The notes beneath the pieces are model-generated. The model was given only the letters and a program-made list of their open reading frames with translations, was not told where the DNA came from and made no database searches. Made by a program: the position numbers and the translations under genes. 64,000 bases of DNA from Acanthamoeba castellanii str. Neff (Eukaryota > Discosea > Longamoebia > Acanthamoebidae): positions 1,025,198-1,089,197 of the forward strand of contig NW_004457313.1 of NCBI RefSeq assembly GCF_000313135.1. Reading direction: 5' to 3'. Shown piece after piece: positions 9,908-20,696 of this stretch (its first letter is position 1; each line of letters opens with the position of its first letter).

Positions 9908-11527
9908 ATGAGAGCGGCGCACAGGTCGTTGATTTACCTGCTGGTCGTAGCGTCTGTGACGTTACACCTCTGGGAAAGCGGCCAGCGCATCGCAAACCTC
10001 TCACCCACATCATCCTGTCCATCTGCACCTTCCCTGCCTTTCAACCCTCCCCCTCCCCCACGACCATCCTTCGTCGCCAGTCCTCTGCGGATCGGCTGGG
10101 ACCACCTGAGCGCCTCCAAATCTGTCGGCGTCTTCTCTGTCATGCAGGACCACCGCGCCTACCCCGCCCACCTGCCCGCCGAGCTGCTCAACGTCACCTT
10201 CAACGAGCTCAGGCCCGACCCGCGGCTGCGCATCTTCCAGTTCCACATGGGGATCGGGAGGGACTTTGCAGTGAACCAAGACACGCACATCTTCGATACG
10301 GTGGAGCTGAGCTATGACGACGACCGAGGTGGTGATGGTGGAGGCGGCGGCGGCGATGCCCTGCCGGAGCCGACCAGGGTGAAGCTCGCGGCACAGAGTT
10401 GCATCGGGCTGATGCCCAGCGGCACGCCGGGGCGCGTGAAGCGCAACAAGGCCGCAAAGTTTGGCGACTACGTCGGCCGGTGCGCGTTCCTTATGGACGA
10501 CGCGCTGGCGTTGCGGCTGAGCGACCGCAGGCATCGCGCCAACGCCTCGTTCGAAGTCCATGCGTGCAACGACGTCGCCCGCTTCCCGCTGGCCGAGGTG
10601 CTCCACTTCCCGGAGGCGGCGCCCATCACCGAGCGCGGCCTGCTGCCACGACCGTCCCACGGCTTTCCCTCGGCCCCGTGGTTCGTGGCCGGTTGTCCCC
10701 AGCAGGAGCTGCCGGTCGTGCGCGCCCGCGGCCACGACGCCACGCTGCGGGTGGGGGCTGTGGTCTTCAAGAAGTACACATGGGCCAGCGACGACAACCT
10801 GTGGCTCCTCTGGATGCTCGACGTGGTGGGCGTGGATCACGTGGTGATGAACATCGTCACGGGCGACCTCAAGATGTCGATGGTGCGGGAGAGCATAGCC
10901 CAACACAAGGGCCTTGCCGAGCGCGTGACGCTGGTCGACCTCGCCTTCCCGCGGCGTAAGACCAACCACTCCCAGTCCTTCCTCCTGCAGGCCCAGGCCC
11001 ACGAGCTCTTCCTCCGCTGGCAGGCCGACTTCGACTACATCTTCTTGCTCGACCCCGACGAGTTCCCGCAGCTCTTCAACGCCACCGCCACCGACACCAC
11101 CACAGCGCAGCCGCGGATCGACATCAAGACCTTCATCAGTCTCAACAGGGAGCAGATCAAGGAGCAGGGCCATGCCTACTTCACCCGCCCGTTCGTCCTG
11201 CGCTCGGCGCCCAACTCGGAGGCGGACCCGCTGCTGGCGGCCTTACTGAGCGAGCTGGCCCCGCTCGACGGCCTCGCGACCAGCGCCGTGTGGGCGGACA
11301 AGATCCGGCCCGCAGAGGAGCTGGGCAAGGCCCTCTTCCCGGTCGCGGCCGCCCTGCGGCCCTACCTGCACTACAACGACTACTGGCCGGGGAGGAGCAT
11401 GTACGATTGGCGGACGGGCCACGTGCTCCACGTGCGCGAGCCGCTCAAAAACACCCCCGCGCCGTCGGCGCCGGGCGTCCAGTGGTTCCTGGACGAGTTC
11501 GCCCGGGGGGAGAAGCAGAACGTTTGA
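9908..11527 (+). CDS. Type II membrane glycosyltransferase (GT92/DUF23-like)
   Basis: A single-exon gene of 539 residues. The N-terminus has a short cytosolic end and one hydrophobic segment (SLIYLLVVASVTLHL, residues about 7-21), typical of a Golgi signal anchor. A Pro-rich stem follows. The catalytic half contains FKKYTWASDDNLWLLWMLDV, then VDHVVMNIVTGD and, at about residue 380, YIFLLDPDEFPQLF. The D-P-D in the last segment is the likely metal and nucleotide-sugar binding DxD motif. The pattern resembles GT92/DUF23 and related GT2-fold galactosyltransferases acting on glycoproteins or glycolipids. The donor sugar and acceptor cannot be told from sequence. No introns are needed, which is unusual in this window. 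Confidence 0.65.
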   Translation: MRAAHRSLIYLLVVASVTLHLWESGQRIANLSPTSSCPSAPSLPFNPPPPPRPSFVASPLRIGWDHLSASKSVGVFSVMQDHRAYPAHLPAELLNVTFNELRPDPRLRIFQFHMGIGRDFAVNQDTHIFDTVELSYDDDRGGDGGGGGGDALPEPTRVKLAAQSCIGLMPSGTPGRVKRNKAAKFGDYVGRCAFLMDDALALRLSDRRHRANASFEVHACNDVARFPLAEVLHFPEAAPITERGLLPRPSHGFPSAPWFVAGCPQQELPVVRARGHDATLRVGAVVFKKYTWASDDNLWLLWMLDVVGVDHVVMNIVTGDLKMSMVRESIAQHKGLAERVTLVDLAFPRRKTNHSQSFLLQAQAHELFLRWQADFDYIFLLDPDEFPQLFNATATDTTTAQPRIDIKTFISLNREQIKEQGHAYFTRPFVLRSAPNSEADPLLAALLSELAPLDGLATSAVWADKIRPAEELGKALFPVAAALRPYLHYNDYWPGRSMYDWRTGHVLHVREPLKNTPAPSAPGVQWFLDEFARGEKQNV

Positions 11528-11625
11528 CGCTCAAACACCGAACGAAACCACCATACCATGACCTACGAACCCTTTCATTCGAAGTGGCGAGGTGGTGGGT
11601 GGTAGTGGTGGTGTGGTTGGGGCAC

Positions 11626-14381
11626 CTAGTCCTCATTACGGGCGAGAGAGGAGGGCGGTGACTTCCTCCGGCCGGCGTGGGGTTTAGGCGCACCGCCGAA
11701 GCTCTTCCTGCCTGTGGCCGACGGCGACTTCACCCGCGTGTCCTTGTAGTAGTTCTTCGCGGAGACTCGATCTTTGGGTTCCCGGCCGGGTCGGCTTCGC
11801 CTTTGCGCCTTCTCGCCGCCGCCGGCGCCTCCGCTTCGTTCTTCCCTCCATCGCCGCCTTCTTTCTTGCCTCGCGCTCTCTTCACCTCCCTCTGGCCGTC
11901 GTGGTCCTTCTTCTCTAGCCCTCTCCCTGCTGCCGCTTCTTCCCTCCGCATAGGGGCCGGGCCGGGCCGGCTTGCCAAAGGCCGACGACGACCTCCTCGT
12001 TGTTGCCTTGGGGTGCTTGCTGACACTGGCGGCCTCGATGTCGTTGTTGATGTCATCTTCATCATCTTCGTCACCGCCCTCGACCGCGCTCGCTCGCCTT
12101 TTGCCCTTCGTGGCATAGTCGGCTGTGGCGGTGGGCAGCCACTCGGCGAGGTCGCGCTCGACCCGCGTCCACTCCTGGTAGCGCTTGTTCTTGATGAAGA
12201 TGGTCTTGGCCTCCTCCACCATCGAGTCCGTCAGTCGCACGCGTCGGTCCTTTGCCAGGTCCATCACTTTCTTCACCTCCTGTGGCCGTCACGTCGCATG
12301 TCAAAACAAACATCGTTGCCTTAGACAATCACATGTGTTTGCTTGTAGCGTACCTCTACGTCATTACTCTCTCTGCACGTCACAAGCAGCGCGCCGATGG
12401 TCTTCTTGGAGATCCGCACCTGGCCCTGCAGAATGTGGTACCGTCAGTAAAAATAAGTAAACATTAAAAAAATAAAAAAATAGGGGAATATACCTTGGAC
12501 TGCATGTCGGCAAAGGTGCTCGTCGCCTTTTCCTTGGCGCCCGCTCGAGTGTAGGCCGAAATGAGGAGCGCGTAGGTCTCCTCGTCGTAGGGCAAGTGCT
12601 TGCGGAACATCACCTTCGTGATCTGTTTCCAACACACCACGCACGCACACGCACACGCACCAACCGCACACGCACACGACGCACAGTGTACGCTGCAGGT
12701 CACTCGCGGTTGCAAGGGGGGAGAAGAGCTAATGATAGTAATACCTTGGAGATGACGTCGAGGAGGTATTGATTGGCTTCCGCGCTTCCGCTCTTGCGGC
12801 CCGGCCCCCTCTTGCCTTCATTCCTGGTGCATACCCTCAACGCCGAGTTGCACAGATGCGTGTCTAGCTCCACCTGGACCCACGTTGCATGTGAGTAGAA
12901 AAAAAAATCGCTGTCGTGGTACGGCACGAGAGAAGGGTGCGCTTCACACCAGCTTTCCCTTGTTGTCGGCGTTGAGCTGCACGGCCTTGTCAAAGAGCTC
13001 GTTGGCAAGTTCAAACTTGCGTTGCTTCCAGCACGTCATGAGCAGAATGTCGAACGTGTGGTGGTCGGGCGTGACCCCTTCGACCAGCATCTCCTTGTAC
13101 AACTATGACGACCGAGTTGGCGTGTCAGGCGTCGGTCTAGCGAAACGAGAGACACTCACTCTCTTCTAATGTCGTACCTCAAAGGCGATGTCGCGGTCCT
13201 CGGACGATCCCTCATTGCAGATCTTGAGCAGTTCGTTGTATCCGCGCAGGTTGGGATGGACGCGGTTCTTCTTCATCTCGTCCCACACCTCGAACGCGGC
13301 GGCCACGTCGACCGTCGCCTTCGGATTGTCTGGTGTATAACCATCAGTACAGAATCTGTGCACACTGTGCGGCGTCGTGGGGGGTGGGCGGTACTTACTG
13401 GCAATGCCTCGTGCGGCGGTGGCCATCCACAGGGTGTAAGTGATGGCGTCGGGCTTGAGCCTGTACTCCTGCATCTCGGCGATCACGCTCTTGAGCTCCT
13501 GGTGGCTCTTCTCCGGGTCCAGAGCGAGGTAGGCCTTCAGCAGCACGTTGTAGATTTCCACCGACGGCACCACTCCGTACCTGGTGAGCGTGATGGTGGT
13601 TGGCGGTCAACAACTACTCTGGAACGTTCTACTCTTCTTTCAAATCCATCTACACGGCGTTGAAAGAAGAGGGAGGAAGAAGGAGAGGAAGAACATACTT
13701 GGGCATCTCCTGGTCCTTGAGTTGCTTGAGCTTGGGCAGGTAGGAGGGCGAAGGCTGGGCCAGGTTGGCGTAGGCGTTGAAGAGGATGGAGAACGTGTGG
13801 GCTGATGGCCGTACCCGCCACTCCTTCATGCGCGCGTAGAGACTCAGCGCCCGACGTAGATGCCCGCGCTGGGCGTAGGCGTTCATGAGCGTGTGGCAAC
13901 TGGCCTCGTCCAATCTCGAGCCGGTTCGAGCACGTAGCTCGCTCCATGTGTGCTCGGCCTCGTTGAGATCGCCCGATCGCACAGCATCGGCCAATTCGCC
14001 TCGCAATGCACGCTGGGTGCGCTGGCGAGCACCCTCGATCACCTTCTGCCCACCGCGCTGCAGTTTGCCTTCCACCTTCGTGAGCCATGCGAGCGTGGGC
14101 GAAGGCGGAGGCGGAGATGGTGGCGGGGAGGGAAGGGGCGATTGAGGTGTTGTCGATGGCGCGGCGGTTGCCTCCAGTCTGAACTTCAGCTGGCCCTTCG
14201 ATTTGGCATAGGCGAATGAACGATTTGGAATTAGAGGAATGAACCTCGCTGCGGGTCGCGCAGAGATGAGGGTCCCGGCAGCAACCAGATCAAGCTGCCT
14301 GCAAGCAGGCCACGGCGTTCGGTTCAGCACAGACGGTGCCGTAGCCGTGATAGATCGGCATCTCATCCATCTTTGCGCCAT
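11626..14381 (-). CDS. Pentatricopeptide repeat (PPR) protein, probably mitochondrial
   Basis: An organelle RNA-binding protein built of degenerate 35-residue PPR helical pairs. The ATG at 14381 (MAQRWMRCRSITATAPSV) begins an Arg/Ser-rich, acid-poor N-terminus typical of a mitochondrial presequence. An earlier in-frame start would overlap the neighbouring LRR gene. Recognisable repeats include CHTLMNAYAQRGHLRRALSL, VEIYNVLLKAYLALDPEK, AITYTLWMATAARGIA, RGYNELLKICNEG, HTFDILLMTCWKQRKFELA and ETYALLISAYTRAGAKEKA. The last exon is a basic, low-complexity tail (Arg/Glu/Ser-rich) ending at 11626. About eight introns are present. Partner RNAs are unknown. Confidence 0.8.
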
Positions 14382-14439
14382 CTGGGAAAATTGTTTTGCA
14401 ATCTCGATTCGAAATTTTATGTTGAAAAAGAGAGATGCG

Positions 14440-17400
14440 TTACACGGTCGACTGATCGTCACGGCCCTTGGCTGAGATGCGGTCCCAGCCCTTGAAGAGG
14501 ATGTGCGGGTGGCGCTGCTCGAGGTCGTCGACGAGGGCCTTGGTGAAGCGACGGCAGCCGCCGATGTGCAGCGTGCGCAGGCCGCGACAGTGGGCGATCA
14601 CCGACTCGACGTGGGGCGAACCCAGCTCGGTCATGCCCGACACATTGAGCACGCGGAGCGACGCGATGGGCGAGCGACGCTGACTTGAAGAAGTGGGCGA
14701 TGATGGGGACGATGACGAAGATGGCGGCGCAGGTGACTTGGCACGATCACGACCACGACGATGAGACGACGAGGAGGATGTGTCGATGGTCGAGGGCGAC
14801 TGAGCGCCGGTGAGTCGATCTAGCGTTGGCCGGTGGTCGAGCGACGACGGGGCCATGGCCCACAGCGAGCGCAGGCGAGGCGAGTGGGCGAGGAAGACGA
14901 AGAAGCTCTCGGCGTCAAGCTGCTGGCAGCCGGTGACGTCCACCGTCTTGAGCCGCGGCAGGCGCACGTTGGCCAAGCTCGTCACCCGGCTCCAGTTGAG
15001 GTCGAGCCTGGTCAGGTAGGGGCTGCAGATCTTGGGCGCCGTGATGCGGCTGCACTTGGACAGCGTCAGACCCAGCAAGCGGAGCTGCGGCGCCGGCAGT
15101 GCTTCAGCCTCCGCCGATAGTTCAGGCGATGACGATGACGACAATGGTGGTGGAGCTGCGGCAAGTGCAGGGCGGAGCGGGAAAGAGTGGTGCGTGGCCG
15201 AGAGATAGTCGTAGAGGGACACCATATCGGCGGACGATTCACCGGTCGCCGATGACGTGGCGAAGGGAAACAGGGCGACCAGGCCGGCGTCGCGGACGTC
15301 GTGGCAGTCGGCCAGCACGAGGTCCGTCACGTGCGGGCACTGCCGCGCGATGGCCCGGAGGTGCGCGTCGTTGACGTACGTCATCGAGCAGTCGATCCGC
15401 CGAAGCCGTGGGTACGCGCAACCGGCGGCAAGGTGGTCGGCGAACCACGGCGCATTGCCCCGCCAGTAGATGCAGCTGATCTCGAGGCTCTCGAGCGAGG
15501 TGGGCAACTCGACGTTGAGCGACTTCGCGGCTTGGCAGTGGTGGATCGTCAGCGATCGCAGCCGATGACCGGCACTGACGTCAGTATCAGCATCATCGCT
15601 CTGCGTCTGCCCCCACACGGTCGCGCAGTGTTGGGTTCGCTCGACTCGCCGGCGTGCGTCGAGCAGGCGCTCGAGCGTGGGTCCGGTGACCTTGGTCAGC
15701 TGGCTCAGCTCGAGCGCCTCCAGCTGGTCGACGAAGGGGAGCAGCGCCGCGAGAAGGCTCGCGTCGGTCAGCTTCGGCAGCGACGCCAGGCGGAGCGACA
15801 CCAGCGACGGCAGCGGATTGAAGAGCGCCGGTTCCGCGCTGTCGCTGCCGGCGACTCCGCGACGAGTGGGGGCAGGTTCAGCAAATTTGTGGTCGGCGGC
15901 GGCGGCGAAGTCGAAGAGCGGGAAGTGGTCGGCGGTGGCGACGGCGATGGGAAGTAGCCGTCCTCGGCTTCGTTGTCGCCGTCGCCGTTGGTGGTGTTGG
16001 TGCTATTGTTGTCGACATCGGCATCGCTCTGTCGCGGCAGGTGGAAGAAGGGAAGACACTTGAGACCCAGATGCTGAATGAGCTTGAGCACCTGCAGCGC
16101 GGGCAGATAGCACGCCTGTCTAGCCGAGGGCGACACGCACGGCGATGCCGTGGCAGACAACGACAACGACGCCGACGGTCGATCGAGCACAGGCGGCTCG
16201 CCGTCGAAGTTGAGCTTCAGGCGCCGAAGCTTCGTGCAAACGGAGGGCACAAACGATCGAGGAAAGGGATAAGACGGCGACGGCGATGATGGCGATGTAG
16301 ATAAGGAGGAGGAGGAAGAAGAAGACGATGAAGATGAAGATGATGCGGGGCCGGGGGAGGGCTTGGTGGGGGGCAAGCTGGACAGGATGGTGAAGAGCTG
16401 TAGCGTGACGGAGCAGCTGATGAAGGAGAGCGATTCGAGCTGCGACGCGTGCCGAGCCAAGATGCGCACCCCGTCATCCGTCACGTGGAGGGCGCGCGAT
16501 ATCGACAGCGACCTGGAAAGAGCGATCGCGACAGGTCTCATCAATCGCGCATCATGGGCGACGAACATCAATCAAATCTCTGCTTTACCTGAGCTGTGGG
16601 CAGCCGACGGCGATGGCCCGGATGCCCTCGTTGGTGATCTGGTCGGCAAGGGGCTGTGAACCGGGCTCGGCGGACTGGGCCCGATGGCCTTTCCTGCCTC
16701 GAGCGCGCTTGGCGGCGCTGCACTGCACGTAGAGCACCTCGAGACGCGGACAGTGTTCCGCCAACTCGAACAGTGCCGCATCAGAGATTCTGTTGCCCTG
16801 CAACACACACACACACACACACCACACACACACACACACACGACACGACACACAGTAAACATCAGACCTCGCCGCCACAATGTCACATTTGCACTAACCG
16901 TCGATACCTTCACGTTCAAATGTTGCAGCATGGGACTGGCACGAGCGATGCCGGTCACGCCCTCGTCGCCCACATGCAGAGACCTGCATCGATGATGCAA
17001 GTCAGGCCACAGCAAACAGAAGAGCAGCTGAGAGATCGTGATGAGGCACTGGCGCACCCGTTGAGGTTGAGGTAGAGCAGGTGCGGGCAGTGGAGGCCAT
17101 GAAACGGCTCTGGCATCAGCCAGAACGTGTTGAGATTGATGTATTGTAGGCCCTACGACGATCGATGCCGAAGTTTAATCGCTTGCACACAAATGAATTG
17201 ATTGATGATGGTGAGGGCGGCCAAGCACCTCATGCAGGAGGAACTTGCGAACATTGGAGTCATTGAGGGTGCGCGATCCGCCCTTGCGGCGCTTCATCAT
17301 GTACTCGAGCACCTGCTGCGCCACGACACCAGGCAGCTGCCGCAGATCTGGAATGGTATCGAAATGATCCTCGATGCAACGCAGGCACTGCCGATTGAGC

Positions 17401-17483
17401 GCTTTTGGCTCGTTCAACTGCAGAAGCAGTTCCTCTTCTACATCACCATCATCCCTTGTGCTGTGCCCTCCATGCCAGGTAGC
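14440..17483 (-). CDS. Leucine-rich repeat protein (RAD7/AMN1-type LRR); 5' end unresolved
   Basis: A protein made of cysteine-containing LRRs as in F-box/LRR, AMN1 and RAD7 proteins. Examples are HVTDDGVRILARHASQLESL, NRISDAALFELAEHCPRLE, YVNDAHLRAIARQCPHVTDL and GSPHVESVIAHCRGLRTL. The N-terminal part (QCLRCIEDHFDTIPDLRQL, about 17385) looks like the short helical region that precedes LRRs in RAD7-like substrate receptors. I see no clear F-box. Ser-rich insertions break up the repeats. The frame is open upstream to an apparent acceptor AG at 17484-17485 with no in-frame ATG, so a first exon is missing from my model and must lie close to or overlap the divergent HemW start. The likely role is a scaffold or substrate adaptor for ubiquitin ligation. 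Confidence 0.7.
16799..16852 (+). repeat. Intronic (CA)n microsatellite
   Basis: About 50 bases of CA dinucleotide repeat with single interruptions in an intron of the LRR gene. Confidence 0.85.
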
Positions 17484-17552
17484 CTAGTTGCTTTTCAATT
17501 ATTAAATAATATGAGAAGAAATAAAATCACAACTAAAACAAACAATGCAAAG

Positions 17553-20077
17553 ATGAAGCGTACAGCAACGTCTCATCTCTCTTTACCAACAAGAGGAGCC
17601 ATCCGGCGGCTCAAGGGAAGCAGCGCTTCGCCCCTAGCCGGGCTGCTGGGCAATCATCAAGCAGAATTTTTCGCGATTTCATCACAGCGATTTTACGGGC
17701 CAGCGATGAGGAGGGAGATGGGCAGTGGCAGCATCATCAACGATGCAACAACGGGTCGTGAGCAAGAAGAAGAAAAAGAGCCGGGGCTGGGCGTCTATGT
17801 GCACTGGCCCTACTGCTCGCGGATCTGTCCCTACTGCGACTTCAACCGCTATCTGGCCGAGAAGGGCGGGAGCGGCATCGACCACCGACGCATGACTCAG
17901 AGCTACAAGACCGAGCTGGCCGCCTTTCGCCGGTTCCTCGACAGCGATGGCGACCCCGCCGTCTTCGCCACCACCAGCACCCAAACACCCGAACCGACCA
18001 CGACCACGACCACGACCACGACGACAACGACCAAGTTGCGACCTCCAGCACGTCGAAGGAGGGTCCGCAGCGTCTTCTTTGGTGGAGGCACGCCGTCGTT
18101 GGCCAAGGTACGAACCACATTCGTCAAATCATATCGCATGGTGGCTCCTTGCCGTAACGTTCGTTGACACACGTGTCGCACACGCACACGCACACGCACA
18201 CGCACACGCACACGCACACGCACACGCACACGCACACGCACACGCACACAGCCGGAGGTGATGGAAGAGGTGCTGGCGTTCATTGATGCCCAATGGGGCT
18301 TCGAGCCCGATGCCGAGATCACAATGGAGGCCAACCCAACCGTACGTTCCACCTATGCCGTGTCGTGTCGTGTCGTGTCGTGTCGTGTCGTGTCGTGTCG
18401 TGTCGTGTCGTGTACCATGTTGTGTGCCGTTGTGCGTGGTGGGAAGGAGGACTCTGATGAGCGGCACACAGTCGGTCGAAGTGGGGAAGCTGCGGGACTT
18501 TCGCAGGGCCGGTGTCAACCGCCTGAGCATTGGCGTGCAGTCCCTCAACGCGGACGATCTCAAGTTCCTGGGCCGCGCTCACTCGCCCGAGGTACTTGAA
18601 CAACTCCAGCGTGTCGTGTTGCGTGTCGCGTCGTGCGCGCGTGTCGTGCGCTGTGGCCAGTCAAGGAGGCACGCTGAGCACGCACTCCCCTGCAGGAAGC
18701 GCTACGAGCAATCGAGCTAGGGAAAGAAATATTCCCTCGCGTGTCGTTCGATCTCATCTATGCGCGACACCGCAACCAGACCGTCGAGGAGTGGCGTAAG
18801 GAGCTGCAGGTGCGTGACATTATTGGTTATTTATTCATTTATTCATTTTATTTACTAAATAAAATAGATACCATTTATTGTCTTATTTATTCATTTTCTT
18901 ATAAATATTTATTTGCGCGTAGGCAGCTCTGGCGCTGGCCAGCGGACACATTTCGCTGTACACGCTGACGCTCGAGCCCGGCACGGCCTTCTTCCGCCGC
19001 GCCTTCCAGCCGGCGTCGCCCAACGACGCCCGTACGACGACTGCTCGCCCGTGTGCTGCGCTGGGCGCGAGCTGGCTGATGGCTGACATTTTGTGTGCTG
19101 CGCTGGAAACAGTGCCATATCCGGACGACGAGCGGGTGGCGGACCTGTACGAGGCCACCGTGAGCACGGCCGCTCAGGCGGGCTACCACCAATACGAGAT
19201 TTCCAACTACGCACAGCCGGGGCACGAGAGTCGGTACACACACACGACACACACGACACACACGACACACACGACACACACGACACACACGACACACACG
19301 ACAGAAAGGTGGTTAACGCCAGCCATGTCTGGACCACATGCAGGCACAATTTGATCTATTGGCGAAGTGAGGACTGGATAGGCATTGGACCGGGCGCACA
19401 CGGACGCTTGACCACCCATCGGGATGGCCACCAGCGCCATGCCTTTGCGCAGGTATCAGGCCACACGACACACATCGCGCACACGACACACGACACACGA
19501 CACACGACACACGACACACGACACACGGGGTGTCTACGAGTTGGCTCACGGTGAGGGGGTGTACCAGATCAAGCTGCCCAGCAAGTGGATGGACGCCGTG
19601 GAGAATAATGGCCACGGCGTGCAAGAGATGAAACTCATCAACCCGACCGAACGAATGGAGGTCCGTCCTCGCCTCGCTGTAGCCCGCCACCGCACCTGCA
19701 ACGTCGGTTTGACGTCGTGTGTCGTGTGTCGTGTGTCGTGTGTCGTGTCGTGTGTGTCGTTGCATAGGAAGCGCTGCTCAACGGACTTAGGGTGCGTGAG
19801 GGCATCAGCCCTCTCCGTTTCCGCATGCACGCGGGTCAGTCCATTGAGGAGGTACGCAGCCGCCCCAAACTGGAGGGGAAAAATTTGTTTCCCTGTTCTG
19901 CGCACTCACGCCAGCCACGCGCCCGCCCAGGCGTTGGACATGGACAAGGTGGCGGAGCTCCAGGCCGAGGGCTTTCTCGTCTACGAGCCGCAGGCAGGAC
20001 TACGACCCACCCCTCGCGGCATGGCCCTACTCGACGCCCTCCTTCCTCTTCTGCCGCGGCGCCCGAGCACCACATGA
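17553..20077 (+). CDS. RSAD1/hemW: HemW/RSAD1-like radical SAM heme chaperone
   Basis: A radical SAM protein of the HemN/HemW superfamily. The cluster motif is in YVHWPYCSRICPYCDFN (CxxxCxxC, residues about 85-100). The PYCDFN ending is characteristic of HemW heme chaperones rather than coproporphyrinogen dehydrogenase HemN. It is followed by SVFFGGGTPSL, ITMEANPT, GVNRLSIGVQSLNADDLKFL and SFDLIYARHRNQTVEEW. Later exons give YQYEISNYAQPGHES, WIGIGPGAHGR and a C-terminal HemN_C-like region ending at 20077. The ATG at 17553 opens a basic, hydroxylated leader (MKRTATSHLSLPTRGAIRRL) consistent with mitochondrial import, where RSAD1 acts. About nine introns interrupt the gene, and at least five are largely microsatellite. 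Confidence 0.85.
18174..18249 (+). repeat. Intronic (ACACGC)n hexamer repeat
   Basis: About twelve nearly perfect hexamer units occupy an intron of the HemW gene and run up to its acceptor. Confidence 0.9.
18357..18414 (+). repeat. Intronic (GTGTC)n pentamer repeat
   Basis: About eleven perfect pentamer units lie in the next HemW intron. The neighbouring intron has the complementary AC-type composition with a period of 6. Confidence 0.9.
19229..19303 (+). repeat. Intronic (ACACACGAC)n 9-mer repeat
   Basis: About seven to eight near-perfect 9-base units fill a HemW intron. Confidence 0.9.
19462..19528 (+). repeat. Intronic (ACACGAC)n 7-mer repeat
   Basis: About six to eight units, mostly of period 7, lie in the following HemW intron. 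The reverse-complement type (GTGTCGT) recurs near 19718-19760. Confidence 0.85.
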
Positions 20078-20405
20078 TGTCCCCCCCCCCGCACCAGGGG
20101 CTGGCCTGCCAATCCGTGTGAATGCATCTCTGCTGCAGGTGCTTCTTTCTTATCTGCTTCTTCTGTTCCCATATTACTCTATTAACCATTGCATTCTTCT
20201 GCCTATGAAGTCAATGCGGAAATCCCCAAGCGCAGAACGCAACCGCTGCCTCGGCCCGGCAATGCATGCCTCCAGTCTTGAGTGAAAATGCTGAACATGT
20301 GAGCTCAAGATGGCTCTTACCACTCTCAGTACGCGAGTTGTTGGAATACACTCTGAAGAGCGAGGAATGGCGCCTCAAAGAGATGGATCGAAAGGAGAAG
20401 CGGGC

Positions 20406-20646
20406 AATGTTCTGATCCAGCAACCACTTGGAGACAAGTTTGTGTCATCAGTGAATAACTGGGTACTCGACGCCGGCCTGTACTGATCACCACTCTCCCA
20501 GCTGTCCAGTATCTCGGGCGGGCGCGTGTTGGAGAAGTTAGCACGTTACACGTTGTTGGTGGCAGCGCATGCTCCAAGCAGCGCAAGCATGCCAATGCGA
20601 AGCTCTCAAGGCGTCAGCACCGAGCTTCTCCCCAAACATATCCAAC
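20406..20646 (+). pseudogene. Scrambled fragments of a CRN-like kinase gene
   Basis: Three blocks match the gene at 62389-64000. Block 20406-20470 (sense on +) matches 63106-63168 and encodes VLIQQPLGDKF, part of the kinase N-lobe/hinge. Block 20471-20535 matches 62663-62727 but is inverted, with its sense on the minus strand (SWESGDQYRP in the parent). Block 20560-20646 (sense on +) matches 62433-62522, encoding QRMLQAAQACQCEALKA. The order of the parent is kept, but the middle block is flipped and the catalytic loop is absent. It cannot encode a working kinase. About 300 bases upstream (20080-20405) show nothing recognisable. Confidence 0.75.
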
Positions 20647-20696
20647 CAAGTGCTCAATGGTGGTCAACCGATTCATGCCCCCCCCCCTCTCATTAT

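Noticed and set aside
10010..11173. 387-residue open frame on the minus strand
   Set aside because: It is antisense to the glycosyltransferase, which has a signal anchor and a DxD motif.
14381..14462. Upstream extension of the PPR start to 14462
   Set aside because: There is no ATG at that point and it would overlap the end of the LRR gene; the ATG at 14381 begins a presequence-like leader.
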